From DASYRM01 sp035646375 (GTDB lineage Bacteria > Acidobacteriota > Vicinamibacteria > Vicinamibacterales > UBA2999), in contig DASRPM010000132.1 of NCBI GenBank assembly GCA_035646375.1, positions 1 to 25,032 on the forward strand: 25,032 nt of DNA, written 5' to 3'. Numbering within the stretch: the first letter of the stretch is position 1; the number at the start of each line of letters is the position of its first letter. Positions 6,038-13,245 of the stretch are shown piece after piece. Below the pieces are notes generated by a model. It was not told where the DNA came from. It saw only the letters and a program-made list of their open reading frames with translations, and did not search any database. A program made the position numbers and the translations under genes.

Positions 6038-6903
6038 GCGCGGCGGTCCGGACGCTCGCCGTCGCCGGACTGCTGGCCGTTCCGCTCGCGGCGCAGCAGC
6101 CGGATGTATCTGGCCCGACATTCGAGGTGGCCTCGATCAAGCCAAACCGGTCGGCCGATGCGCGGCAGCGGTTTCAATCCGCGCCTGGTGGCCGCTACAC
6201 CTTGACGGCGTATACGCTCAAGGCGCTCATCGCGGTCTCCCATCAGCGCAACGCATTCGATGACCGCGAAATCACGGGCGGCCCATCATGGGTCGACACC
6301 GAGCGGTTCGACCTGCAGGTCAAGGCCGAAGACGGTGCCGTACTCAACGATCGCGACGGGTTCCCGGGTCCTCTCTTCGCGATGATCCGCGCCATGCTCG
6401 CGGACCGCTTCTCGCTGCGGAGTCACAACGAAGTCCGCGAGCGTCCGGTGTATGCGCTGACCGTGGCGCGATCCGACAAGCGGCTCGGTCGTGGTTTGAC
6501 GAAGGTGGACACGGACTGCGCTGCCGCGATGCGCGAGCTCGCGTCGCCGACCCCAGGCGCAGCACGGCCAGCGGGGGCTCCACCGTGCTCCTTTGGCGGC
6601 GGGCCCGGGCGGTTGCTGGGAAACACCGTCTCGCTCGCGATGTTTGCGAGCGTGCTGTCGCGCCAGGTCGGCCGGCCAGTCGTGGACCGGACCGGCGTTA
6701 CCGACTACTTCAACATCACGCTGGAGTTCGCGGGCGACGCCCGTACGGCGAATGGCCCACCAGTACCAGAGCCACCGCCCGTCGGCGACGCGCCGTCGAT
6801 CTTCACGGCGGTGCAGGAGCAGCTCGGACTGAAGCTCGAATCGACGCGCGCGCCCGTGGACGTGCTCGTGATCGACAAGGCGTCGCCGCCGACGGAGAAC
6901 TAG
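6034..6903 (+). CDS. TIGR03435-family secreted protein
   Basis: A 289-residue protein from GTG 6034, which overlaps the slipin stop as GTGA and has GGAG 7 bases upstream. A signal peptide (VRTLAVAGLLAVPLAAQQ) is followed by the family opening TFEVASIKPN. The middle has the conserved FAMIRAMLADRFSLRSHNEVRERPVYALTV. The end carries RPVVDRTGVTDYFNITLEF and SIFTAVQEQLGLKLESTRAPVDVLVID. The family is expanded in soil Acidobacteria and its biochemical role is unknown. The mature protein should be periplasmic or exported. Being coupled to a slipin is unusual, as these proteins more often sit near peptidase, regulator or BlaR-like genes; it suggests an envelope function that shares the GntR control. 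Four cysteine-poor domains and no catalytic motif are evident. Confidence 0.9.
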   Translation: MSAAVRTLAVAGLLAVPLAAQQPDVSGPTFEVASIKPNRSADARQRFQSAPGGRYTLTAYTLKALIAVSHQRNAFDDREITGGPSWVDTERFDLQVKAEDGAVLNDRDGFPGPLFAMIRAMLADRFSLRSHNEVRERPVYALTVARSDKRLGRGLTKVDTDCAAAMRELASPTPGAARPAGAPPCSFGGGPGRLLGNTVSLAMFASVLSRQVGRPVVDRTGVTDYFNITLEFAGDARTANGPPVPEPPPVGDAPSIFTAVQEQLGLKLESTRAPVDVLVIDKASPPTEN

Positions 6904-6919
6904 ATGTAGGCTTGCCGCC

Positions 6920-7342
6920 ATGCAGGTGAGTCCATACCTGAGCTTCAAGGGGCAGTGCGAAGAAGCCTTCCGGTTCTACGAGCGCTGCTTTGGCGGGAAG
7001 GTCGGAGCGCTGTTCCGATACGAGGGTTCGCCGATGGCCGATCAGGCGCCGCTGGACCGACGCGACTGGATCATGCATGGCAGCGTCACCATCGGGGATC
7101 TCACCCTGATGGGGGCGGACGTTCATCCCGAGGGCTACGTGGAGCCGAAAGGCTTCTCGCTGTCGCTGCAGATCACCGGAGCCGACGAGGCCGAGCGTAT
7201 CTTCGCCGAGCTCAGCCCCGGTGGCCGGGTGACGATGCCGCTCGAGAAGACCTTCTGGGCCGAGCGCTTCGGAATGGTGGTCGATCGGTTCGGCGTGCCG
7301 TGGCTGATCAACTGCGAGGCCGAAGAGTCCCCTGCGGCGTAG
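6920..7342 (+). CDS. VOC-superfamily (PhnB/glyoxalase-like) protein
   Basis: A 140-residue protein opening with SPYLSFKGQCEEAFRFYERCFGGKVGALFRYEGSP and ending DRFGVPWLINCE, the typical pattern of PhnB-like vicinal-oxygen-chelate proteins. These are small cytosolic betaalphabetabetabeta-module proteins that dimerise around a metal or ligand site. Annotations in this group (3-demethylubiquinone methyltransferase-like) are not trustworthy, and the substrate cannot be read. The start is 16 bases after the TIGR03435 stop, so it is probably the last gene of the GntR operon, although no strong ribosome site is seen. It converges with the next minus-strand gene, 6 bases apart. Confidence 0.88.
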   Translation: MQVSPYLSFKGQCEEAFRFYERCFGGKVGALFRYEGSPMADQAPLDRRDWIMHGSVTIGDLTLMGADVHPEGYVEPKGFSLSLQITGADEAERIFAELSPGGRVTMPLEKTFWAERFGMVVDRFGVPWLINCEAEESPAA

Positions 7343-7348
7343 CTGGCG

Positions 7349-7792
7349 TCACGGCAGGTACTTCGTCAGCAGCGACGCCCACGCTGGCGACGGCCGGTGC
7401 CAGTGGCCGTCCTGCCCGTCCCGCAGGATGGTGCCCACGTTGAGGCCGTAACCGGTCTCGCCGCGGCCGGGCAGATACAGCCACAGCGCGCCGGTCCGCA
7501 CATCGCGCGCCACCGACACGGCGTACGCCGTCTTCACCGGCCGGTTCTGCGGCGGCTGCACGGAGAAGCTCACCGTATACCTCGCGACCTTCACCTGCGG
7601 CGCGGCCAAGACCGTCTCGCCGATGAAGGTGCCGGCAAATACGTTCGACCCGGCGAGGATGTCCGGCTCGGCGATCTCGATCGGCGCGGCGATGCCCTGG
7701 CCGGTGAGCGTCAGCTTGACGGTGGGGCCTTTCGCCTCGAGGCCAATAGAAGCGGCGAGCAGAGCAGGTGCGACAAAGAGGAAGCGGCGCAT
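7349..7792 (-). CDS. small secreted protein of unknown function
   Basis: A 147-residue protein with a clear N-terminal signal peptide (MRRFLFVAPALLAASIGLEA) and a mature part of alternating strands (VKLTLTGQGIAAPIEI, KVARYTVSFSVQ, ALWLYLPGRGETGYGLNVGTIL), suggesting a periplasmic or exported beta-rich fold. I do not recognise the family. The start is firm: GGAGG (complement of 7799-7803) lies 6 bases upstream. A REP doublet abuts that ribosome site on its upstream side. It is probably separately expressed or attenuated relative to the M16/mrp unit lying upstream. Confidence 0.75.
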   Translation of the reverse strand: MRRFLFVAPALLAASIGLEAKGPTVKLTLTGQGIAAPIEIAEPDILAGSNVFAGTFIGETVLAAPQVKVARYTVSFSVQPPQNRPVKTAYAVSVARDVRTGALWLYLPGRGETGYGLNVGTILRDGQDGHWHRPSPAWASLLTKYLP

Positions 7793-7803
7793 GGCGATCC
7801 TCC

Positions 7804-7863
7804 AGGGCGGTCTAAAGACCGCCCTCTACATTCGTACGTAGAGGCGGGCCTTCAGGCCCGCCT
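7804..7863. repeat. REP doublet (REPIN-like): two head-to-head GTAG-flanked hairpins
   Basis: Hairpin 1 is AGGGCGGTCT-AA-AGACCGCCCT (7804-7825), followed by CTAC. Hairpin 2 is GTAG then AGGCGGGCCT-TC-AGGCCCGCCT (7838-7863). Both stems are perfect 10-bp arms. Hairpin 1 is the same GTAG-plus-hairpin unit as hairpin 2 in reverse orientation, 8 bases apart. GTAG 5' of a hairpin is the hallmark of REP elements mobilised by RAYT transposases. Confidence 0.75.
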
Positions 7864-7872
7864 GACCAGGGC

Positions 7873-7893
7873 CTAAGCCTTAAGCCCTAAGCC
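7873..7893. repeat. three-copy heptad repeat (CTAAGCC / TTAAGCC / CTAAGCC)
   Basis: Three contiguous 7-bp units lie between the REP doublet and the stop of the small membrane protein gene. The unit resembles the CAAAGCC/TAAAGCC-type heptads at 11990-12078. Confidence 0.55.
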
Positions 7894-7899
7894 GACAAG

Positions 7900-8094
7900 C
7901 TACAGATACGACAGCAGCCCCGAGATCGCCGTGAAGATGACGTCGGCGAGCTGGCGCACGAGCGGCGATACGTCGCCCGTTTCGAGAGAAGTCGCCACGG
8001 TGACCGGATCTGTTAACAGAAGCCAGATGACGGCGGCGGCGACGACCACGGCAAGGCCGCCGATGACGACACCGATACCCACGACACGGTCCAT
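7900..8094 (-). CDS. small single-pass membrane protein of unknown function
   Basis: A 64-residue protein (MDRVVGIGVVIGGLAVVVAAAVIWLLL...) with one strong transmembrane helix at residues 5-27 and a short amphipathic C-terminal helix (SPLVRQLADVIFTAISGLLSYL). No family is recognised. It follows the inactive M16 gene by about 67 bases on the same strand, so it may belong to that operon and could be a small membrane-anchored partner of the M16 pair. The ATG at 8094 is chosen because membrane-protein sequence begins there. The upstream in-frame extension is Pro/Glu rich and lacks a ribosome site, and the ribosome site at the chosen start is itself weak. Confidence 0.55.
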   Translation of the reverse strand: MDRVVGIGVVIGGLAVVVAAAVIWLLLTDPVTVATSLETGDVSPLVRQLADVIFTAISGLLSYL

Positions 8095-8161
8095 ACCGTC
8101 GCGGGGTTCGGCTTCGGAGAGCGGTTCGGCTGGAGGCACTGGACGGGCCCAGTGCCCAAGC

Positions 8162-9544
8162 TTACATCTGGACGGGGAGCTGCAACGGTTCGCCGAAGCT
8201 GAGCGTGTGTAACGAATCGGCCACGACCTGGGCGTCACCCACGACCAGGGCCGTCAGCCTGGCCGGATCGAGGTATTGCGCCGCCACGCGCGTCACCTCG
8301 GCCGCCGTGACCGCACCTACCGTCGGTACAAAATCGGAGAAGTAGGTGTCCGGCAGATCGTAGAGCGCGAGCTGCGACACGGCGCGCGCCACCTGGGCGG
8401 CGGTCTCGAACCCGGCGGGATAGCCGCGCGTGAGCGCGGCCTTCGCGTGCGCGAGCTCGTGTTCGGTTACGGGACGGCTGCCGCGGATGCCTTCGATTTC
8501 CGCCGAAGCGTCGGCGATGGCGGCAGCGGTGGAGGCGGTGTGCACGCTCGTGGACAGCGCAAACGGCGCCAGCCCCCGCTTCCAGTCGAAGCTGGTACGG
8601 GCGCCGTAGGTGTAGGCCTTCTCCTCCCGCAGCTTCATGTTCACGCGGCTGGTGAACTGGCCGCCGAGAATCGCGTTCATGACGAGCAGCGGCGCGTAGT
8701 CGGGTGTGCGGCGGCTCGCCGCCAGGTGGCCGATCCGAAGCTCCGACTGCGCGGCCGCCTCGCGGTGCACCAGCGCAATCCGGCGCATGGTGAGCTCGGG
8801 CGGAATCGTGGACGCCGGCGTCCGGACCGGTGCCTGGCCGGACGGCTCCGCCCACCCGCCAAAGGCCCGCTCGGCCACCCCGAGCAGCTCGGCGTGGCGC
8901 ATCCCGCCCACGAGCACGAGCGTGCTCTGCGATGGCCGGAACATCAGGGTATGGAAGCCGGCGACGTCGTCGAGCGAGAGCACCCGCAGCGACTCCTCGT
9001 TGCCAAGCGGCGCGTGGCCGTACGGGTGGCGCCCGTAGAGCAGCCGGAGAAACGCGCGCTCGGCCACCGCCGAGGCGACGTCCTTGATCTGGCGCAGGCG
9101 GTCGATGCGGAGCTGGCGGATGCGGGCGAAGTCCGACTCGCGCAGGCTGGGCCGCGTGAGCAGGCCGGCCAGCAGGTCCGCGCCGCGATCGGCAAAGCGC
9201 GCCAGGGTCGTCAGCGAGAAGCCGATCGCGTCCGGGCCGGTGTCCACGTCGTAGTCGCCGCCGATGCGGGACAGCGCATCGGACACGTCGATGGCGCTGA
9301 GCGAGCCGGTGCCCTCGTCCACCATGTCCGCGACGAGCGACGCCAGCCCCTCCTGAGCGGCGGGGTCGGCGCCCGACCCGCCCTCGACCTGCACCGCGAG
9401 GGTCAGCACCGGGGCGCTCGTGTGCTCGACGGTGCGAACCTTCAACCCGTTGGGCAGGACGTGCCGCTCGATGCCGGGAAACGTGAACGCCGGCACCGGG
9501 CCGAGCGCCGGCGCGGCCGACCGGTCGAGGGGCACGCGCGCCAT
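8162..9544 (-). CDS. M16-family peptidase-like protein, catalytically inactive subunit
   Basis: A 460-residue protein with the M16 (pitrilysin/MPP) two-domain layout. At the zinc site, where active members have HxxEH, it reads Q64-E-G-L-A68 within AAQEGLASLVADMVDEGTG, so both metal-binding histidines are missing and it cannot be a zinc peptidase. The C-terminal half retains the substrate-binding R/Y motif (NMKLREEKAYTYGA, about residue 305), used by the inactive partner in MPP- and YmxG-type heterodimers. It starts by TGATG overlap with the active M16 gene, so equal expression and heterodimer formation are expected. No signal peptide is seen; the complex is probably cytoplasmic, or exported by a route not visible here. 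Confidence 0.92.
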   Translation of the reverse strand: MARVPLDRSAAPALGPVPAFTFPGIERHVLPNGLKVRTVEHTSAPVLTLAVQVEGGSGADPAAQEGLASLVADMVDEGTGSLSAIDVSDALSRIGGDYDVDTGPDAIGFSLTTLARFADRGADLLAGLLTRPSLRESDFARIRQLRIDRLRQIKDVASAVAERAFLRLLYGRHPYGHAPLGNEESLRVLSLDDVAGFHTLMFRPSQSTLVLVGGMRHAELLGVAERAFGGWAEPSGQAPVRTPASTIPPELTMRRIALVHREAAAQSELRIGHLAASRRTPDYAPLLVMNAILGGQFTSRVNMKLREEKAYTYGARTSFDWKRGLAPFALSTSVHTASTAAAIADASAEIEGIRGSRPVTEHELAHAKAALTRGYPAGFETAAQVARAVSQLALYDLPDTYFSDFVPTVGAVTAAEVTRVAAQYLDPARLTALVVGDAQVVADSLHTLSFGEPLQLPVQM

Positions 9545-10872
9545 CAGGACACCGTGACCGGTTCGGAGCCGGGCAGCGCCTCGGCCGTCTGGCCGCGCGG
9601 CACCACGCTCAGGACCACCCGCCGGTCCGGCCGCAGGTAGCGCTGCGCGGCGTCGCGCACGCTCTCGGGCGTCGCCAGGCGGTACCGATCGAGGTCCTTG
9701 CCGAAGAACCCGGGATCGCCGCGCATCACGTTGTAGGCGTTGAGCTGATCGGATTTGCCGTCGAAGCCGCCCACGGTCTGCAGGTGATAGACGAAGTTGG
9801 CTTCCGCCTGCGCTTCCGCGCGCTCCATCTCCGGGGTGGTGGGGCCTTCGGCCGCCAGCCGCGCGATCTCCTCGTCTACGGCCGCGGCCAGATCGGTCAG
9901 CGACGCGCCCGGTGCCGCCGTGACGGCCAGCACGAAGTAGCCGGCGATCTCGCGCGACTGCTGGGCGGCGGACACGTCGAGGGCGACGCGGCGCTCGTAG
10001 ACGAGCGTCCGATACAAACGCGCCGTCTTGCCGTTGGCCAGCAGATCACCGCACAGGTCGAGCTCGGCGTCTCCGGGTGCGTACATCGGCGGCGTGAGCC
10101 AACCGATGTAAAGCCGCGGCCGTTCCACCCGGTCCTCGAGGAGCAAACGCCGCTCGCCCTCCACGGTAGCCACGGCATGGACCGGCGCCGGCTTGACGCC
10201 CGGCGGAAGGTCGCCGAAATAGCGATCGGCCAGTTCGAACGCCCGGTCGGTGGTCATGTCGCCGGCCAGGACCAGCGACGCGTTCGACGGATGGTAGTAG
10301 GTGCGGAAGAACTCCCGGACGTCCTCGAACTTCATCGCCCGGATGTCGTCGGCCGACCCGATGGTGATCCAGTTGTAGGGATGGTCGGGCGGGAAGAGCG
10401 ACGCCACGATGGCCATCAGGGCCAGGCCGTAGGGCCGGTTCTCGTAGTTCTGCCGCCGCTCGTTCAGCACCACGTCGCGCTGCGTCTCGAAACGCTCCTT
10501 CGTGAGCGCCGGCAGCAGAAACCCCATGCGGTCCGACTCCATCCACAGGGCCAGATCCACCGCATTGGTCGGAACGACCTCCCAGTAGTTGGTGCGATCG
10601 GCGTTGGTCGAGCCGTTCAACTGCCCGCCGGCGGCCTGCAGCGGCGCGAAGTAGCCCGAGTTCTGGTGCTCGGACCCCTCGAACATCAGGTGCTCGAAGA
10701 GATGCGCGAAGCCGGTGCGGCCGGGCTGTTCGTTCTTGGATCCGACGTGGTACCAGAGGTTCACGGCGACGATCGGCACGTGATGGTCCTCGTGCACGAT
10801 GACGTCGAGACCGTTGTCGAGCGTGCGCTTGGTATACGGAAGGTCGATGAGGGGCGCGCGATCCGCTGTCAT
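9544..10872 (-). CDS. M16-family zinc metallopeptidase, catalytic subunit
   Basis: A 442-residue peptidase from ATG 10872. The inverted zinc motif H57-L-F-E60-H61 sits in GFAHLFEHLMFEGS. The third ligand E138 lies in QRDVVLNERRQNYENRPYG, 77 residues on, as in active pitrilysin-family enzymes. Downstream are the HPYNWITIG and VREFFRTYYHPSNASLVLAGD segments typical of bacterial M16B processing proteases. It degrades or processes peptides inside a clam-shell chamber made with a partner subunit, here the next gene. Its start overlaps the mrp stop as ATGA, so mrp, M16-active and M16-inactive are translated as a chain. The longer upstream open frame is out-of-frame mrp sequence and was rejected. 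Confidence 0.95.
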   Translation of the reverse strand: MTADRAPLIDLPYTKRTLDNGLDVIVHEDHHVPIVAVNLWYHVGSKNEQPGRTGFAHLFEHLMFEGSEHQNSGYFAPLQAAGGQLNGSTNADRTNYWEVVPTNAVDLALWMESDRMGFLLPALTKERFETQRDVVLNERRQNYENRPYGLALMAIVASLFPPDHPYNWITIGSADDIRAMKFEDVREFFRTYYHPSNASLVLAGDMTTDRAFELADRYFGDLPPGVKPAPVHAVATVEGERRLLLEDRVERPRLYIGWLTPPMYAPGDAELDLCGDLLANGKTARLYRTLVYERRVALDVSAAQQSREIAGYFVLAVTAAPGASLTDLAAAVDEEIARLAAEGPTTPEMERAEAQAEANFVYHLQTVGGFDGKSDQLNAYNVMRGDPGFFGKDLDRYRLATPESVRDAAQRYLRPDRRVVLSVVPRGQTAEALPGSEPVTVS

Positions 10873-11972
10873 CGCACCGGGATGAGGGGGATCTTGCCGC
10901 GGTTGGCTTCCGCGTTCCGGTGCGCCGACATCGACACCTGCGCGGCGGTCCGCTCCGCCACCGTCATGAACGCGCGCGCGGCCACCGACGCCGGTTCGCT
11001 CTCGACGAGCGGCACGCCGCGGTCGCTGCCCTCGCGAATCGGCTGATACACCGGCAGCCGTCCCAGGAACGGCACGTTCATGTCCTTCGCCAGCTGCTCG
11101 CCGCCGCCGTGTCCGAAGATGTCGGACTCGTGGTGGCAGTTGGTGCACGCGAAATAGCTCATGTTCTCGACGATGCCGATCGTCGGGATGGTGAGCTTCT
11201 GATACATCCGGATGGCGCGGCGGCTGTCGGCGATCGACACCTGCTGCGGTGTGGTCACGACGATCGCGCCGACCACCGGGACGGTCTGGCTCAGGCTGAG
11301 CGCCACGTCACCCGTGCCGGGCGGCATGTCCACGATCAGGTAGTCGAGGTCGTCCCAGGCCACTTCCTTGAAGAACTGCTGGATGGCGCCGTGCAGCATC
11401 GGCCCGCGCCAGATCACGGGAGAGTCGTCGTCGGTCATGAAGCCGATCGAGACCGCCTGCAAGCCGTACTTCTGGGCCGGCACAATCTGCTTGCCGTTGG
11501 TCGTGAGCTGCGTCTTGTTGAGGCCCAGCATCATCGGCACGTTGGGGCCGTAGATGTCGCCGTCGAGGATGCCGACGCGGCTGCCGCACTTGGCGAGCGC
11601 GAGGGCGAGGTTGACCGCCACTGTCGTCTTGCCCACACCGCCCTTGCCCGCGCCCACGGCGATCACGTTCTTGACGCCCGGCACGGGCGTCTTGCCGGTT
11701 TCCGGCGCCGACGCCGACCGCACCTTCGCGGTCATCTGCACGTTCGCCTTCGTCACGCCGGGCAGCGCCTGCACCGCGGCCACCGCCTGGTCGCGCAGCT
11801 GGTCCTTCACGGGGCAGGCGGGCGTCGTCAGCTCGATCGTCAGCGACACGTTGCCGCCGTCGGTCACCACGTCCTTGACGAAGCCGAGGGTGACGATGTC
11901 GCGGCGCAGGTCGGGATCGACCACCACGCGCAGGGCATTCAGGATGGCGTCGCGATCGGGGGTTTGGGACAT
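10869..11972 (-). CDS. mrp: Mrp/NBP35-family iron-sulfur carrier P-loop ATPase
   Basis: A 367-residue ApbC/Mrp protein. The N-terminal MIP18 (DUF59) domain spans about residues 1-85 (DPDLRRDIVTLGFV, TTPAC53PVKD). The deviant Walker A GAGKGGVGKTT is at about 107-117, the switch region VDMPPGTGD at about 214-222, and the Fe-S-binding pair C276-T-N-C279 is in MSYFACTNCH. Mrp dimers hold a bridging [4Fe-4S] cluster on the CxxC pair and pass it to apo-proteins in the cytosol. The length is normal and all key residues are present. It leads the unit with the M16 pair. Its 5' side (11973-12085) is filled with heptad repeats, so I could not place a promoter. Confidence 0.96.
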   Translation of the reverse strand: MSQTPDRDAILNALRVVVDPDLRRDIVTLGFVKDVVTDGGNVSLTIELTTPACPVKDQLRDQAVAAVQALPGVTKANVQMTAKVRSASAPETGKTPVPGVKNVIAVGAGKGGVGKTTVAVNLALALAKCGSRVGILDGDIYGPNVPMMLGLNKTQLTTNGKQIVPAQKYGLQAVSIGFMTDDDSPVIWRGPMLHGAIQQFFKEVAWDDLDYLIVDMPPGTGDVALSLSQTVPVVGAIVVTTPQQVSIADSRRAIRMYQKLTIPTIGIVENMSYFACTNCHHESDIFGHGGGEQLAKDMNVPFLGRLPVYQPIREGSDRGVPLVESEPASVAARAFMTVAERTAAQVSMSAHRNAEANRGKIPLIPVR

Positions 11973-11989
11973 CAGATGAATTTTAGTCG

Positions 11990-12079
11990 GCTTTGGGCTC
12001 TGGGCTTTAGGCTTTGGCCGGCTCTTGGCTGCAGAGGCCGAAAGGCAGCCAAAGCCCAGAGTCCAGAGCCAAGAGCCGA
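11990..12079. repeat. inverted array of heptad repeats upstream of mrp
   Basis: The left half reads GGCTTTG-GGCTCTG-GGCTTTA-GGCTTTG and the right half holds the complement type (CAAAGCC, CAGAGCC, AAGAGCC). Exact arms include CTCTGGGCTTT (11998-12008) with AAAGCCCAGAG (12051-12061), and CGGCTCTTGGCT (12019-12030) with AGCCAAGAGCCG (12067-12078). Alternative long stem-loops are possible. This accounts for nearly all of the gap between mrp and the next gene. Confidence 0.7.
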
Positions 12080-12085
12080 CGACGG

Positions 12086-12472
12086 TTAGGTTTGCAGATG
12101 TGGTTCGAACAGGCGGTGGGCGTCGTTGGTCAGGAGCACCCAGAGCGCGTAGACGCCGAGCGCGGTGCCGAAGGGAATCACCAGCAGATTCCCTATCGCC
12201 AGCGCCAGCATGAGGATCCGGCCGACGGGCTTGTGACCGCGCAGCAGGACCGCCGCCCAGATGTGCGCCCCGCCGAACGCCAGCGCGAACACGCCGAACA
12301 GGGCAAAGCCCACCGCAGCCAGGCCGGCGGCAAAGCCCACCGAGGCTTCAAGCGGCGCCAGCAGCTCGGCCAGCGCGCCGGCCGACAGGAGCAGCATCGA
12401 GACGCCGATGATGGCAGCCAATGTGCCCCACAGGCTGGCAAGGATTCCAAGGAGTGAAACGTGGCGTTCCAT
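12086..12472 (-). CDS. four-helix integral membrane protein of unknown function
   Basis: A 128-residue protein with four predicted transmembrane helices: about residues 5-32 (LLGILASLWGTLAAIIGVSMLLLSAGAL), 43-70, 72-80 into 100, and 85-112 (ILMLALAIGNLLVIPFGTALGVYALWVLL). The loop RGHKPVGR probably faces the cytoplasm. The pattern 'GIL..WG...ALIG' and a final 'YALWVLL' resemble small inner-membrane proteins annotated only as hypothetical. No catalytic or metal motif is visible. The start is the ATG at 12472. It follows the DnaJ-like gene by 40 bases, in a stretch with a tandem GCAGAGTGG duplication, and may be co-transcribed with it. Confidence 0.75.
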   Translation of the reverse strand: MERHVSLLGILASLWGTLAAIIGVSMLLLSAGALAELLAPLEASVGFAAGLAAVGFALFGVFALAFGGAHIWAAVLLRGHKPVGRILMLALAIGNLLVIPFGTALGVYALWVLLTNDAHRLFEPHLQT

Positions 12473-12512
12473 GACGAAGCAGAGTGGGCAGAGTGGGCTC
12501 CGCCTCCAGGTT

Positions 12513-12974
12513 CTATCGGGCGCCGACGAGCACGTGCAGCTCGATGCGTGTGGCCGGATGGTGCCGCGGCGTCACCGTGAAGCGGAACCGGGCGCCGTCG
12601 GTCACGCCCGCCGGCACGGTCACGTGCACCTGGTGGCGCAACATTTCGGCACCGGTGCCGGCACACCGGACGCACAGTTCGGTCCACGACTCGCCGCGCC
12701 CACCGCATTCGCGGCATACGCAGCGCACCGGCACGTCGAGCGGCCGCGTCGCACCCTGGCGGGCCTCGTACGGCGACAGGTAGAGGGCGGCGGCCAGCGG
12801 TGTCGAACGTTCGCCGGCCACGAAGGCGCTGCGAATCCGATCGACAGCGGGCGCCATCGACGGGAAGTCGATCGCCACTTCGTCGCCGAACCAGCGCGAG
12901 TCGTCGCGCGGCTCGTCGGCGGAGCGCACGACGACCGAATCGCCGTCGGACGAACGTAGCGTCATCCCAGCCAT
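12513..12974 (-). CDS. orphan DnaJ C-terminal-domain protein with half zinc finger
   Basis: A 153-residue protein. Residues 60-84 (PLAAALYLSPYEARQGATRPLDVPV) match the first strand pair of DnaJ substrate-binding domain I. They are followed by C87-R-E-C90-G-G-R-G and C101-V-R-C104-A-G-T-G, then LRHQVHVTVPAGVTDGARFRFTV...IELHVLVG, the DnaJ 'PAGVxxGxRxR' return strands. There is no J domain (no HPD), so it cannot stimulate DnaK by itself. Canonical DnaJ has four CxxCxGxG repeats; this has two, enough for one zinc ion. It may be a substrate-binding or thiol-disulfide protein. The start at 12974 (MAGMTLR) is uncertain; 12965 is the alternative. It is divergent from the zinc-ribbon gene at 13015, 40 bases apart. 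Confidence 0.75.
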   Translation of the reverse strand: MAGMTLRSSDGDSVVVRSADEPRDDSRWFGDEVAIDFPSMAPAVDRIRSAFVAGERSTPLAAALYLSPYEARQGATRPLDVPVRCVCRECGGRGESWTELCVRCAGTGAEMLRHQVHVTVPAGVTDGARFRFTVTPRHHPATRIELHVLVGAR

Positions 12975-13014
12975 GGCCCTGCGGGTACCATAGGAGCCGG
13001 TCCAGGAGAAGTCA

Positions 13015-13182
13015 ATGGCCGGACGAGACTGCCCGATGTGCGGCGAGACGATGAAGTTGAACGAAAAGGAAGTCACGGAAAAACATCCGGGCACACCGCA
13101 AACGGCGGTGGCGAAGATCCGTGAATGGGTTTGCCCGGAGTGTGACTACTTCGAAGACGTCGAGGACGGCGAGGGTTCGTAG
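13015..13182 (+). CDS. 55-residue zinc-ribbon protein
   Basis: A short gene with a clear ribosome site, AGGAG (13004-13008), 6 bases before the ATG. It encodes MAGRDCPMCGETMKLNEKE... with two CPxC knuckles (C6/C9 and C40/C43) about 30 residues apart, a classic treble-clef/zinc-ribbon arrangement. A charged Asp/Glu-rich tail follows (YFEDVEDGEG). Such micro-proteins often bind nucleic acid or a protein partner; the function here is unknown. The lower GC and use of AAA/GAA lysine and glutamate codons differ a little from its neighbours. It ends facing the 13246 gene, with a strong GC hairpin in between that may end transcription on both strands. Confidence 0.8.
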   Translation: MAGRDCPMCGETMKLNEKEVTEKHPGTPQTAVAKIREWVCPECDYFEDVEDGEGS

Positions 13183-13220
13183 CGGGGGAGCAGTGCCGCC
13201 CAGAGGGGCGCTCGTCGAAA

Positions 13221-13239
13221 GGCGGGGCTCAGCCCCGCC
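13221..13239. terminator. strong GC hairpin between convergent zinc-ribbon genes
   Basis: GGCGGGGCT-C-AGCCCCGCC is a perfect palindrome in the 63-base gap between two converging genes. It lacks a T tract but is well placed as a bidirectional terminator or mRNA end protector. Its core GGCGGGnCTnAG resembles the REP hairpins at 7842 and 23428 but lacks the GTAG flank. Confidence 0.5.
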
Positions 13240-13245
13240 GGATGA

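Noticed and set aside
7804..7893. CRISPR-like repeat array
   Set aside because: There are two inverted hairpins and three 7-bp units with no regular spacers and no cas genes in the window.
10873..11148. N-terminal extension of the active M16 gene
   Set aside because: It is out-of-frame mrp sequence; the true start overlaps the mrp stop by four bases.
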